A stretch of DNA of 64,000 nt from Puffinus mauretanicus (GCA_023333565.1 JAJKFH010003575.1:1177001-1241000), one strand, 5' to 3'; shown: positions 51,271 to 63,800, counted from the first letter of the stretch. The notes: a model not told the origin generated them from the letters alone. Numbers and translations: made by a program.

Positions 51271-52954
51271 GTGAGAAACACGACAGAAGGGACCCAGGGC
51301 CATCACTGCTCCTGGTGGGATATGTCCAACCCAGTAAGGCTGGGCTGAACACTGCCTGCTGTCATTCCCCTTATGTGGCATCTTCTTTTCCGACCAGCGG
51401 GTGTATCTGAGGATCCACCTTGGAGATGGCAGTGGATGAAAAGCTGAACATGAGCCGGCAATGTGTGCTTGCAGCCCAAAGGCCAACCGTGTCCTGGGCT
51501 GCATCCAAAGCAGCGTGGCCAGCAGGGCGAGGGAGGGGATTCTGCCCCTCTGCTCTGCTCTGGTGAGACCCCCCCTGCAGTGCTGCGTCCAGCTCGGGGG
51601 TCCTCAGCACAGGACAGACATGGACCTGTGGGAGCGGGTCCAGAGGAGGCCACGAAAATGATCAGGGGGGTGGAACAGCTCTGCTATGAGGACAGGCTGA
51701 GAGAGTTGGGGTTGTTCAGCCTGGAGAAGAGAAGGCTCCGGGGAGACCTTATTGCGGCCTTTCAGTACTTAAAGGGGGCCTACAGGGGAGGGACTCTTTA
51801 TCAGGGAGTGTAGTGATAGGACGAGGAGTAACAGTTTTAAACTGAAAGAGGGTGGATTTAGATTAGATATTAGGAAGAAATTCTTTACTGTGAGGGTGGT
51901 GAGGCACTGGAGCAGGTTGCCCAGAGAAGTTGTGGATGCCCCATCCCTGGGAGTGCTCAAGGCCAGGTTGGATGGGGCTTTGAGCAACCTGGTCTAGTGG
52001 AAGGTGTCCCTGCCCATGGCAGGGGGGTTGGAATTAGATGATCTTTAAGGTCCCTTCCAACCCAAACCATCCTGTCATTCTATGGGCTCTAGTACAGGTT
52101 GGTGCACTTTGGAGACAATACTGCCCTACGTCAAACTGTAAAGAAGTGAGGGTAGGGCCCAGATGAAGAGGTTTTTGCGTTGTCATTTCCTAGGTGATTA
52201 TCTAGACAGCTTTCTCTTTCTCCCTCCAAAACTATAAGCACCCCACATTACACTTTATCCCAGGAACAACGTGGTAAGAGCCAGATCTTCATCTACAATT
52301 AATTCAGAGCACTCCACTGATTTGGACAATAAGCACTTTCGGGTTTGATCAGATGCAGGACATGTGTCGAGGAGGACCTGGGCTGAAACGTCCTCCAGCC
52401 TTGTTTTCTAGGAGCAGCGGAGGATCTGCATATAAATGGAGTCAGTCTGTGCACTTTTAGTCCTTCCCAGAGTTTGTAAGTGCTTAGATTTGTGAGGTCT
52501 CAGAGGGATGGCAGGGCCAGCAGGGAGGAGCTGAAGGCTTCTGTTCCTCCTTAATTTTGAAGCTGTCCTCCCTACTTTGGGGGCTGTAGAAACAAGTGGA
52601 TGCAAGACACTGTTGTGGACTTTGCTCAGGTGCAGTTGAGTGTCCTGTGCCCCAGCTACCCCAAGCGATCTATTGGAGCAATCTATGAGGGACAAGCAGA
52701 CTGAGGAGTCATGTCCTGCAAGGTGGGGATTTGTGCCAGCCTCATTGTCCTGATTCTCTGCTTCAAATCCAGAGAGAGACAATCCCCTCTGGGCTTGCAA
52801 AACCCCTCTTGAAGTCAGAGGGCAGGGCATAGCTGAGCAGATAAGTAACATTCACGTTGTTTCTGATCTAAATGCTGTTTTCCACCTGTCCTTGTGTCTC
52901 TCTTTCTCTCCCTCCATCTCTGTGTTGTTGTTTTGCGTGTCGCCCTCCATGCAG
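51271..52954 (+). other. MAP6: MAP6 intron 2 (1.7 kb)
   Basis: Donor GTGAGA at 51271. The acceptor is CCATGCAG, ending at 52954 after a pyrimidine-rich tract (TCTCTCTTTCTCTCCCTCC). Apart from the CR1 insert at 51434-52085 I see no gene or regulatory signal. Confidence 0.9.
51434..52085 (+). mobile_element. CR1 LINE, ~650 bp, well preserved
   Basis: The sequence runs in order from AAGCTGAACATGAGCCGGCA through TCCTGGGCTGCATCCAAAGC, GAGACCCCCCCTGCAGTGCT, AGAGTTGGGGTTGTTCAGCC, AAGAAATTCTTTACTGTGAG and GTTGTGGATGCCCCATCCCT. It ends GATCTTTAAGGTCCCTTCCA and CCAAACCATCC. It is the least diverged CR1 here, 5'-truncated within ORF2, in sense orientation. It makes up over a third of MAP6 intron 2. Confidence 0.95.
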
Positions 52955-53155
52955 GTGGAAAAGCCTAGCGTAAAGCCTTCCAAACCAAAAAAGACCACAA
53001 CAAGCCATAAACCCCTGAAAAAGGCCAAAGACAAGCAGATTGCATCTGGCCGGGCTGCCAAGAAAAAGAGCGCGGAGACCTCCAACACAGCAAAGCCAGA
53101 GGACAAGGAGAAAAGTAAAGAGATGAACAATAAACTGGCTGAGGCAAAAGAGTAA
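52955..53155 (+). CDS. MAP6: MAP6 coding exon 3, short-isoform terminal exon
   Basis: Residues 310-375. The exon starts VEKPSVKPSKPKKTTTSHKP and contains LKKAKDKQIASGRAAKKKSA. It ends MNNKLAEAKE followed by TAA at 53153-53155. The segment is strongly basic and Lys/Pro/Ser-rich, matching the mammalian sequence up to AEAKE. In mammals the long neuronal isoform continues from this point into a large repetitive C-terminal exon, while short isoforms stop here. The last codon GAG overlaps a possible donor (GA|GTAAAT at 53152), so splicing would remove the stop. A poly(A) signal lies 78 bp past the stop. The joined product is 375 residues, a compact STOP protein. No mammalian-type C-terminal repeat exon was recognised further right. 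Confidence 0.93.
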   Translation: MEKPSVKPSKPKKTTTSHKPLKKAKDKQIASGRAAKKKSAETSNTAKPEDKEKSKEMNNKLAEAKE

Positions 53156-53157
53156 AT
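53152..53157 (+). other. MAP6: Possible 5' splice site overlapping the MAP6 stop codon
   Basis: GTAAAT directly follows ...GCAAAAGA, and its T, A and A form the TAA stop. Use of this donor gives a phase-2 exon end that a downstream exon could extend, as expected for the long isoform. Non-use gives the short protein. Confidence 0.5.
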
Positions 53158-53166
53158 GTCACTGCA

Positions 53167-53229
53167 TTTCCCTTTCTTTCTCGGTTTTTTCCCTTTTCTT
53201 TCTTTCTTTCCTTTTTTTTTTTTCTTTGC
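53167..53229 (+). promoter_or_regulatory. MAP6: Polypyrimidine tract in the short 3' UTR
   Basis: About 60 nt of nearly pure C/T, including repeated TTTCTTTC words, between the stop and the poly(A) signal. Such tracts bind PTB-type proteins in general; a role in isoform choice is inference. Confidence 0.4.
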
Positions 53230-53232
53230 TTA

Positions 53233-53238
53233 AATAAA
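53233..53238 (+). terminator. MAP6: Poly(A) signal of short MAP6 mRNA
   Basis: Canonical AATAAA, 78 nt after the TAA stop. It is followed by a T/G-rich stretch (CTGCTTTTTGTTCTGATTGT, about 53270-53289) suitable as a downstream element. It defines a very short 3' UTR for the isoform ending in exon 3. Confidence 0.7.
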
Positions 53239-54284
53239 GGCCACAAAATTAATTAGAGGCTTCTAATCTGCTTTTTGTTCTGATTGTATTAGAAGCTTTT
53301 CTGTTTTATTTCCAAGGAGGATTAGGGAATCCTTTTTCTGAGGTCAGGTTGTTCTGCTTTGCCTGCACAACACGGCTCTGCACAGAGTGAGGGACGTGGG
53401 AATGCACAAGCAGGGTCTTAGGAGACGAAGGTGATGGATCAACCATGATTGTGTCCAACAGCCTGTCCCTTTCCTCGGGCTTGGTTCTTCAACGCTTTAA
53501 TGGCATGGAAGTGCCCGTCAAGCCATGGAGGGGCTGTGCTCTCATCCCATGAGGTCCTTTTGGGGTTGGCCGTTGTTTGGTCATCTCCCACTGGTGTCAG
53601 CAGGTGAAAGGTTTTGGAGGCAGAGAGGATCAGAGGTTCATTTGTGGTGCCGTGGATCTGCCATAAATTTGCTAGATTCAGTGGTGTGGCCAAGAGCAAT
53701 TTCCCCTGGTGACACCGGCGGGACTTTTGCTCCAAGAAGCAACAGGGAAGGAGATCCCGTGCAAATAAAGGGCCAAATCTTTCCCCAGGGTAGCTGGGGG
53801 TCAGTTCTAGCTGCATCAAGGCAGCTTCACCCATCAACACCACTCAAAAGGCTTGATTTAAAAAAAAAAAAAGAAGTGAGGGAAGGCGGAGAGAGCAGTG
53901 AAGACTTCCCAAGCATGTGGCAGGTCAGACTAGGTTATCGGCAGGCTGTTCTTCCCTATTGTTTTCCCTAGGTTATGGATCTTTTTAGTTATTCCTGGTT
54001 TGTTTTGAATCTTGGTCTGCTTTCTTCACTTCTGGGGTGCCAGTAGACAGAGCTAGATTTCAGGAAGAGGTTTAGTTTGCAGATGTGGCCTTCCGAGGGG
54101 TAGAAGTAAGTCACCAAGGTTGGCTAGAGCTGTCAGCCCCCGTTGTTTTGACTCTCCCAGCTGTTGGAGTTCATGTTGGCTCGTACGCATCCTAAGAGGG
54201 CCATAAACCACTTGCTGGGATCCCCAGACTCCCTTCAGGCAAGATCTCAGGGTTTCAATCCTATTTACTGTGCTCTTACTCTAG

Positions 54285-54324
54285 GAAATCCCCATGCCCA
54301 GCAAGACCAGTTTGGAAGCTGTGA
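54285..54324 (+). other. MAP6: Candidate alternative MAP6 terminal exon (coding part)
   Basis: A good acceptor (CTATTTACTGTGCTCTTACTCTAG, 54261-54284, pyrimidine-rich) precedes a segment that, joined to the 53152 donor, keeps frame. It would replace the stop with a short tail of 12 residues after Glu375 (KSPCPARPVWKL) and then TGA. A canonical AATAAA follows at 54949-54954. I do not recognise the tail as conserved; it is a prediction from splice geometry only. Confidence 0.22.
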
Positions 54325-54948
54325 ACACAATGGGACCATTTGTCAGCGAGTATGAACTGGCCCAACAGACTGGCATTGCATACCCCAAAATTTGGGTCGA
54401 TGAGTCAATGGGAGCTAGGAGAGGTATGGTCCCAATCCAAATTTACGTGCCTAACTCCTGGATTGGGTCCTAAATGCATACGGATTAATCTTGATCCCAC
54501 CAAACTGAGCTGTTAAACTCTCCTGTAGCAGAGTGGCTTGCAAGTCAAGATGCAGGGTTCTTCTTTATTTTTGCAGCTCAGTATTTCTATCCTAACATGC
54601 AGTCCAGCTTGAAACTTTCAGAGAACAGACAGTTGGGAAGAACAAAGAGAGAAATGGGAAGAAGAGTAGGGAGGAGGTGTAAGAGGAGAGTATCAGAACT
54701 ATATTGCTGTAGAGGTGTTTGAATGAGGAAAGTCTTGCTGCTAGGATATTTTAGAGATGTGAAACTATCTAACAGAAAAAGGGATGGGCCAGGAGGGTGA
54801 GGAATCCTGTTTTTGGGGTCTCACCCCATTAGAATTGGGTCTTTTGGAAACATAAATGAGTGGTGGACTACAAGGCTGAGAGAAAGTTTCCAAAGAGGAG
54901 GAAAGCTCTGTGGTATACAGATAGTGACATTTGCTGGCCTTAGTAATG

Positions 54949-54954
54949 AATAAA
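54949..54954 (+). terminator. AATAAA with GT-rich downstream element
   Basis: AATAAA is followed within 15-35 nt by GTGTATTGTGTGATGTGTCC, a textbook GU-rich downstream element. It could end a transcript using the candidate exon at 54285. Confidence 0.4.
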
Positions 54955-56850
54955 TGCCAAGTTCAGTGTATTGTGTGATGTGTCCTGTTTGCCTTGCTCT
55001 AACAGCCTAAAGCTTTGAGTATAAGTAAGTGTAGTGTTCTGAATTCAGTGGTGTATTTCCAAGCTTAGCTGTGTTAGAACTGTGTGCTATGAGCTAGTCA
55101 GGTTGTGTATGTGGAAAATATATATTCATATATAGAAATATATATATTTAAACCTCCGATGTTTAGGAGGAAACCAGGGAAATCCTCCAGGAAGTAAAAC
55201 TGTGGAAATCTTTGCGAATGTTGTGCATTTTTTGATGTGCATGCTCCATGGAGACGCTGACCTGTCCATATTGACCATTGCTTTTCTGAGTGCTCAGAAG
55301 CCCCTGCAGCACCGCTCGAGTGCAAAGCTCAGCTCTGTCTCCAGAGCAGCTTGGTGAAAGGCTTGCGTTGAGCTGGTGGAGAGGAGTGCCACTCACAGCT
55401 CTTCCCACCCCATCACACAAGGGACAACTGGCCAGAGAAGCCTGAGCTTCCAAGACTTGGTGTGATTCCTTGGCATTTAGATGCTTCATCCATCTTCACA
55501 CTCCTCAGTAACGTCCTTTCCTATCGCAGGATATAGCAACAGCCGTGAAGATGACGTGTCACAGCAGGCAGAACATGTCAGGAGGTAACGTAGACAGTTA
55601 CCAATAGCCCAACACCCCAATCTCACTGTACATAAGGAAAGACCATGCCAAACGATTGTCCCAATTATTTTTTGGCCCGAAGCTTCACATTCAAAGAGAC
55701 AGCACACTTGCCACCATTTCACCTTGAATTCAATGGGAACTTAGCCCTTGACTTCAAGGGTAACCAAATTTTGCCCAAGGAACATCATTAAGATGCTCAG
55801 ACCACCTAATTCAAGCATCTCCATGACTCTGGATCAACCGCTCATCATCTAGGGCTTCAGGGTTGCGTCTTCTCAACGAAGAGCATCCATCACAGTGTTT
55901 GAATGAAACATGCACAGTGAGAATATGGCCTTATGTTTCCTTCATACATGAAGTTTTTGGTAGCATCTAACTACAAAGCTAGGTATGAAGTGCTCTAAAG
56001 TCCCTCTCTAGTGAACAAACTTTCCAAGGGCCATTGAGCTACCTATTTTGGACACCTCTCTTTGGGTGGGATGAATGATCCTTGGAAGTTTCAATCTTTG
56101 CAGAAAGAGCCCGGGAGACTGGTAGGGCCTGGGGACCTCCCTCTCAGACAGCAACAGAACAGGGATATAAATCCTGGCCTTTGCTCCATGTGCACCAGGT
56201 CCTCAGCATCCATCCAAGCACACATTGCATTGAATGCCAGGAACTGCAGCAGAGTCAGGCCTCAGGGTGAAATCCTGCATTGCTCTACCTTCCACAGACT
56301 TTATGCCCATCCGACCCACTCAGGTTTATCAGAAAGGAGACTAAATCTCTGCCGTTTCAAGTTCACTTTGGACTCTGAGCTTGTCGATCCCACTGGGAAA
56401 GAGTGCTCTGCTGTTCTGTGTTTCCAGCTACCACGGTGCTGATTGTTTCACCGCTAATTTGTAATATGTTTTGCTTTCCTTGTAAAAAGAAAAAAAGAAC
56501 TGTTTTGCTTTTTACCCTGTGAAAGTTCCTACGCTGTCTCTTGCTTGCTTTCTCATTTTCACTGTATTGTACTCTTACTCCTTTCTGCAAAATGGTGCTA
56601 ACTGCTGACTGAGCTCCTGTTTTCTGACTGCTTTGCACACCGATCACCTGCTTCTTCATTTGCAACGCGTCCGATAGAAAAACATGGCTCCCATGAATTC
56701 CACAAACTCTTGCCTCTTGGAGGCAGATAGGAAGTATCTAATTAATATTTTGTGGCCTGGGTTTGGTTGCATATCACAAATTGTCTCTTGTAATGTGTTA
56801 AGCACACCTCCTCGTGGTGCTTTTTCATTCTTGCTGTTCTAATGAGAATG

Positions 56851-56879
56851 ACACACACACACAAACACCCACACACACA
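56851..56879. repeat. (AC)n microsatellite
   Basis: Imperfect AC run with AAACACCC interruptions in the MAP6 3' flank. Confidence 0.9.
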
Positions 56880-59800
56880 AATTAATGTATAGCCAATTGA
56901 TTGTGACGTGCTTGTGATCTTTGCTTGCTCAAAGGGTTTTTTTTTTCCAATGATAAATAAATGCTAAAGACGAATACCACCTCCTTGATCTTGTTTTCTC
57001 GATAAGAAGCACAGCTGAGCGAAAGAAACACCCTTCCCGCTGCAATCAGATTTGTGTTGCTTAGAGCCACCACTTCCATGCCTGCCGTAGGGACAACTGA
57101 GCTGTCACAGCCCGACTGCCTTTCGATGGCTGCTGACCTCAGACTAGCCTGACGTGAGAGCTAAACGTAGGCGTTTGCAAATGTGAAGACGGACAGTGAA
57201 GTCCTGTGGACAGAGCAGGTAGTTTGCTTTTTTTTTCTATACATACGGCGTGTCGAGCAGAGGGTTGGTGCGGTGAGTGCCCTGCACGCAGGCTGCTGCT
57301 GCACCTTGCTCCTGTCCACGTTGCAGAAACCGAGCCCCGTCGAGAGCTGGAGGGAGGGGAGGTGCTGTGGATGAGGTGGCTTAATTACACACCCTTTTCC
57401 AACTGCCTACAGCTTTTGCTTTGGCCCAAAACCACCTGAAAGGCCCATGAGAGAGGTCAAGGGGCTATAAATCCTCATGGAAAGGAGGTGGCAATTCTTG
57501 GGTTGAGCACTTCCAGCGTGCTGCAAGCCTAGCCACCGTTGAACAGGCATTGGGCAGTGTCTGTGGAAGTGCAAAGCACTGATTTTTGTATGAATGGAAG
57601 CGTTTGCTATCTGGAGAAAATGATGGTTGAGAAGAAAGCAGTGCTGAGGGCACAATTTTATTTTAAATGGTGAACCCTAATCTTAGTTTCATCTCTTTTT
57701 TCTTTTAATTAGCCCATAAGCTCCTACCTGCAATTTTTTTTTTTTAACCATGTTTTCTCTTTTAAGGGATATTCCAATAACATCCCCACCAACCTGGGGA
57801 AAATTGTCTGCATTGGGGTTATATTTTGAAATCTCTCCTCCAACATAGCTCTGCTGACTTCCATGGAGCACCGACCCTTTTCTGCCTTACCGCTTCTGGG
57901 GGGTATTTCTCATCCCTGCCTGGTTTACAAATCACTTTCTGAATTTATTCCATCTGTGACTACATGCTAATAATAGTGCTGCTTTCTGATGTCCTGCCGT
58001 ATCATCCTGCCTTCCCTCTCCCTTCCCCGTCAGCTTCATCCATTCATTGATCACGCATAACTACATGATCTTTAAAGTGTTTCAGCTGAGCTGTAGGTCT
58101 GGGGATTTATTATTTCACACCTCCACATTGGAGAAAATGTTCATTTTTAAAAGATTGGTCATTGATGGGACTTACCTGTGACAATCCATGTTGGCCAACA
58201 AAATGTTTCTCCTGTGACACAAAGGTACGGGGTCTTTTCCATGCTGTAGCATGGATGGGTGATCCATCTGGTCCCACCCAGCTGCTCACACTCAGTGCTG
58301 GAAAACATGCCCTTGCTGCCCTATTGCTCTCTGATCTTGCTCAGCATTGCAAAGCCTAAACACCCAAAGGGGCAGGTTGCATTTCTAAGAGGCAGTAGGA
58401 CCTCCTGGGCTGATGACAGGCGTGGGGACCTGGACTCACTGGTCTTTAACCATCACTGTCTGAAGCTGCTGCTACTGACTCACTCCTTAATCTTTGCCAA
58501 GTCATTAGTGACTGGCACTGCCCACCTATTTCCAAGGGCTGTTGTGAGAACGATGTCTGTGCAAAGCGCTGGAGGTGGGTTGCTAAAACTGAAATGCTTT
58601 GTCTTATAAGAGCATTTAGTGTGGAGGCGCTGGCTGGAGTAAAAATAGTCCTAATTGTTAGTGTTGGTGTCTGGTGAGGGGACAAGGAGGGGAGAGAAAA
58701 TATTGGCATGTTGGATTTAAAGAGTTAAGTCTGCTTCTCCCACTGTTAACGGAGCATCTGAGCGCGGCTTTGCAGAGGTGTCGCTTTGGCTGCACAGGGT
58801 GTGAGCAGCCCCATGAGGGGTGGCCGGCATGTTTCCGATTTTAATCAGTTGCTTTCAAATACATCGTGTGCTGAGGGCTTCAGCACACCCCCCCGAAGAC
58901 TTGTGCATGGGTGGATGAAGAGGTTCCTGCCTGATGCTCTCCATCTCTCCATCCCGTTCCCTGCATCAGAGAGGAGCTTAAGTGCCTTGGGCGCAGGACT
59001 GAGATTTGCTAATTTTACCACTTCCAAATCTCTGAGCTTTCTTTGAAAAACCTGAGTTATCATTATTACATCCCTGACTGGTAAAGCAAGGTGAAAGAAT
59101 GAGTACGGATATTTCATCAGCTGACATGTCAGCCTTTATACGAATGCAGCCTCTTGTGTCGCAATATCCTTTGGCTTTAGGGTTTATTTAGAGATGTGCC
59201 AGTGCAGGAGAGAAAGGGACTTTTTAAGAAGCTGTCTCTGTCATAGCTGGTACCTCCCAGCATCCAAGGAATAACCACCACCCCCAACAGCAACATCAAC
59301 ATCAAATAAAGAAGAGCTGTACAGGAAGAAGAAATTCCCTAGTACAAACGTGATGACATGGCCATGTTCAGCACTAAGAACAGTATCTTCTGCACAGTTG
59401 GAAAATATCGTGATGTTCAGATACGGGCTTCAGCTCTCCCTGTTTCCAGCAGTGTCATGGTAAGTTCGATCCAACTGGGGATTTGACAGCCTACTTCCAT
59501 TTGCCTTTATTCACGTGAGCTTTCTGGGTTGGGAGCAATTCCACTAATGCCACTGGGTCTACTCACAAGCTCAGAGGTCTGCGGTGAGGGGTAACACAGC
59601 TCTGAGTACTTCAGGACTGGTGATTTATCGTGAGCTATGGGTTGCTTGTAAACAGTCTTAATTTCTGTTGCAGGGTGCCCTGGAAGCAGCTCCCTAATCA
59701 TGACTGTCATGTGGAGGAGATGTGAGCCCAAGGATAAAAGAAAAGCCTGCTAAGGGATTGAAGGCATCTTTATGCTTTCTAAAATGCCAGCTTTCCCTGC

Positions 59801-60799
59801 AGGGAGTCTACTCCACAGAAAACAACGGCAAGGACCAGCTGCCAGAAAAATGATGGGATGAGGAGTAGTGACAGATCTTAGCGATATGTGAGAGCACTGA
59901 GGAGTAATAACCGTTCCTTCCATGCTGGCAGTTCAATGGTGTGAGAGATGGAAAGGGAGAAACAGTTCTGAAACCCCCTTGTTGTCATCTGCCCACCCCA
60001 CCCTAGCCTGAGACACGCAGCAACCTCAAGCCCATGAGCAAAGCTGGGTCTTCCCATATCTCCTTGGGGAGCCAGAGACCTGTGTGCCCTGCCTGGCTCC
60101 GAGAGAGGTCTGGAGAGCTGGGTCACAGCAGAGGGTGAGGAGCACCCTCCACGGTGCGTGGTGGAGGAGAGCTCACCACACAACGGCTGTGGCAGGCGGG
60201 TCTGTCCTCATCAGTTAAACAGCACCCAGGAGCACTTGATGGTGCCAGGACCCGATGGTCAAGATAGGGAAATCCTGAAAGTAGTCCTTGGTCATTGGAC
60301 TGACCTGCTCCTTGGCCTGGTTCAGGATTTAGTATCCAACTGAGGACCAGTTCAGCTGTGGCCACCTTGTTTGGAACCAAGAGATTTATCAGCGGGGACA
60401 CGAGCCAGCAAGACACCTTTAACTGAATGAAATCGATAGTGCTTTGGAGTCGCAGGGCAGTGGATGTCCTTGCCCCTGTTGCCCCTGCTCCCTCCCCTCT
60501 CCCCAGGTCTTATCGCTGATCAGACCTGTCTGTCCCTCTTGGCTCCTTCCCATGTAGTCTTCAATGCCCTCGCCACCCCACCAGACCCCCCCTACCCGCC
60601 ACGCCGCTATTCCTTCTTGCCTTCAAAATCATTTTCCCTCCATCTTCCCTGCCAGCTTTTCAGTGCCTGTCCCACAGCTGCTTCTCCAACCCTTTGCTTT
60701 CTCCCACCTCTCCCCCTCCAGCAACTTTCCCCTCCAGGTCATCCTAAATACCCAACTCTACCAGGGACCTTCTCCTTCCCATCCTCCCCGAGTTACTGT

Positions 60800-60885
60800 C
60801 TCCTGTCCGGTCTTGTCTCTCTTGGACTGTAAGCCTTTTTCTTTGCCTGTACCGTGTGATAACGCTCACTGCTTAGAATAAACAA
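60800..60885 (+). mobile_element. Possible ancient SINE/LINE tail relic
   Basis: CTTGGACTGTAAGCC, then a T-rich stretch, TGCCTGTACCG and AATAAA (60877-60882) loosely follow a widespread amniote repeat tail ('gactgtaagctctttgggg...'). Alternatively this is the 3' end of an unrecognised transcript. Confidence 0.25.
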
Positions 60886-63800
60886 TACCTCACCTACCAC
60901 CTGCCCTTTGTCTCTCCTGTTTCTTGGTGTGGCTTCAGTAGATGTGTCTGCAAGCGCACCGTGTGTCTGTCCTCGTGGCCGGTTCAGCAGTCGGTCTTGC
61001 TGCCGCAGCTCGATCCGTAGTCTTTTGGGATGGCTCTGCTCGTGTTTTTGTTCTGCGGTACCTTCCTTTCTTTTTTACAGCCACAGAGACAAGCTTTGTT
61101 GTCTGTGTCGAAGCCCAGCGTATTCAGAGCTGCATGACCTTCTGTCCTTTGCAATTCTGGTGCATCTGATAAAGAAGTTGGCCTTTCTCCAGCTTCGTGC
61201 AGAGATGTCCTGGGTTGGCAGGTGGCTCAACAAATGCAGCAACTGAGGACAATGAAGGAGAAATCTTGTAGCCCAGAGCAGAAGGAGCCGATGTTAAAGG
61301 AACTGCATTTCCTGGTGCAATACAGAAGACAGTGGGCAGAAGTGTGTCAGTGGAAATCCAAGCAGATGCACCTCTCGGGGGGGAAGAAGCTGAAGCTGGC
61401 TTAGCAGCAGGATATGTTTCAGAGATGGATGCCCAGGAGGCTTCTTGTGGTTCAGAAGGTGCCCTGAACATCTGCTTCCTCCATCCCAGGCTAGGACTAG
61501 ACCTGCCTGTGGTCCCTTCAACCTGTGAGTACAGCAGGGACCCAATTGTGACTAAGTCCCAGGTGGCTCCTTTCTCCCTCCTTGTCCTTGTAATTTATTG
61601 CCTGAACGTGCTAGTTTGGTTTGTGCTGGCTGGAGCTATGGAGATGGCGCTTCTTCCCAGCTGCTCCACACACACATGGAAAGATGCAGGAGCAGCTCAG
61701 TTCTCCTACCCTTACTGTGACCCTCACTGCCAGGGCTGTGACACCACCCTGCCAGAAAGCAAAGGAGACTTCGTATCATGCTGAGTGAGCAGCTGAGCTC
61801 ACAGCATTGCCATCAGTCTGGTTTCACGGGCCATCTGCAGAAGTTAGGTCTGAAGACCTAACTCAAGGCCAAACTGGTTGGTGGACATGGATGGGAGAAG
61901 GATCAAGCGGTGCTCAGTCCCCTGGGCTTTCTTCAGTGGTGCTGTGCAAGAGCAGATGAAGAGATGAAATGTGTGGGGAGGTCCAATCCTCCTCAGTGAG
62001 GAGCCTGGAGATTTCATGTAGAACAAGCAAGACCTGCAGCTGGGTTGTGCTTGGCATCTCCAGGCTCTAGGGATTTCAGTGTAGATACTGGAAAGAGGCA
62101 GTGGGAAAGAGGAACCCTTGGTGTAGGTAATGCCCTGCATCCTTTCCCATGTGTCACCATGTCCCACCTGCCGTGCTTTCACAGTGCTGCCGCCTCCTCC
62201 TCCAAACTCTAGATTCCAAGAGTGAAAAAGCTCTAGAACAACCTGAAACAGCGGCCAAAAATCCCAGCTGCACAGTTTTAGGGACTGAATGGTATTTAGG
62301 ACAATATTCCTGCATGCCGCTGGGGTCCCTAGCTGACCTTGCGGTGCATTGAAGTCTTCTAACATCTGAGTTTCTGCTAGCAGATCTTTGTAAGTGCTTG
62401 TATAACTGCTGATTCGCAGGTGGACATTTGTTTAAACTCTGAAGTTTGCTCACCTCACACCTACAACAGGTCAGATTTCACAACCAGACACTTTCTTCTC
62501 CTTCAGCCCTTGCTGGCCCCAAACCGGTGCCCATTTCCAGGGCACACCCAACCTATGCAAGCAATAGCAACCCCTCTGCTTGCTTAGATACAGACCCAGG
62601 CTGAAATTCTTCATTTCCCTGCTGTGACTTACAGCTTAGCCCCACTATTTGATGCTGTTGCTTTTTCCAAGGAATGTAAATGAGACCAGATATCGAGTAC
62701 AACATTAAGGCCATTTTCCAGGACAAAGACGACTTGTATTTTTGTCACTGTTATCACAGACAGCAAACTTTGATGCACAAAGGGCCATAAAGCATTCAGC
62801 AGAGAGAAGTGAGTCGCCATGTCCTGTAACCTAATTGTTAATTGCGTTTGCCCAGGAATCAATGAGTTTGTATCTTTTGAGGAACATGAACCTGCCACTG
62901 TCCTCCTGGGCGAGGGCCCTAACCAAACGATCAGTTCCTCCACAGAGGAGAGCCGTCTCCTCACCTGAATTCTCTGGGAAAAAAAGGCCATATTTCATGG
63001 TTCTTTGCAAAAAACGGCCCTTCAGTGCCAAACTTCACAGCTCTATGTGCCTGGGGGTCGTGTTGCTGTTCCTGAGACACCGGGAGAGGATTCCTGGTGC
63101 TTCTAGTTGCTCTTGAAGTCAACTTTCAATTTTCCATGTGCCTGGAGTTGATTCTGTCTATACAGACTCAGAACAGCTCCCAGATAGTTAAATTGCTGTC
63201 AGTGAAGATAATTTTGCAGAGGGCGATAAACATCATCAGCTCTGTTGTAATACGAGGCCACCAAAACACCAAGACCTGAATCCATGGAGGAACAAGGGTG
63301 AGCTGTGAGCCGTCCTCCACATCTATGAAGAACAGGATAACATTGCTGGAGCCCATCACCATCAGAGGCAAGTTTAGACCCCAAGTCACAAGAGCCCACC
63401 TCCCTGCTGTTACACCAGGACCAGCGAAGAGGACACCGTGCTATGTGTGCTTCTCGTGGTCATCATCCTTCGTTGTTTCCAAACACCAGGTGCTGCCTCT
63501 GGGAGATGAACCCCTGCTGAATTTCATACTCTTTCTGCATCTCTCTCTCAGCCGTAACCCGGGTAATGATCTGTCACCTTCAATCCATCCCTTCTCCATT
63601 TCTCACCTTGTCACATCACACAATTAACCTCTCCTACACACATGGGTTTCACCAGGCAACAGTTTGCCACCGGCAGCCCTCGTGAGAGCAAAGATCTCCA
63701 AACTCTTTCCTCGCTTGGCTAAGACAAAGATCATTTGTAAATGCTGCTGTTTCTGTGTTAGGTCTCATTACTTTTCAGGATCAGGTTTTCCTTCCAACCC

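Noticed and set aside
54291..54470. Open frame through 54291-54470 in another phase
   Set aside because: Reaching it from exon 3 needs a poor acceptor with no pyrimidine tract; no similarity to MAP6 is visible.
61222..61784. Two overlapping plus-strand frames (60 and 150 codons)
   Set aside because: No recognised domain, poor start context, no splice or poly(A) support; could be part of a non-coding transcript.
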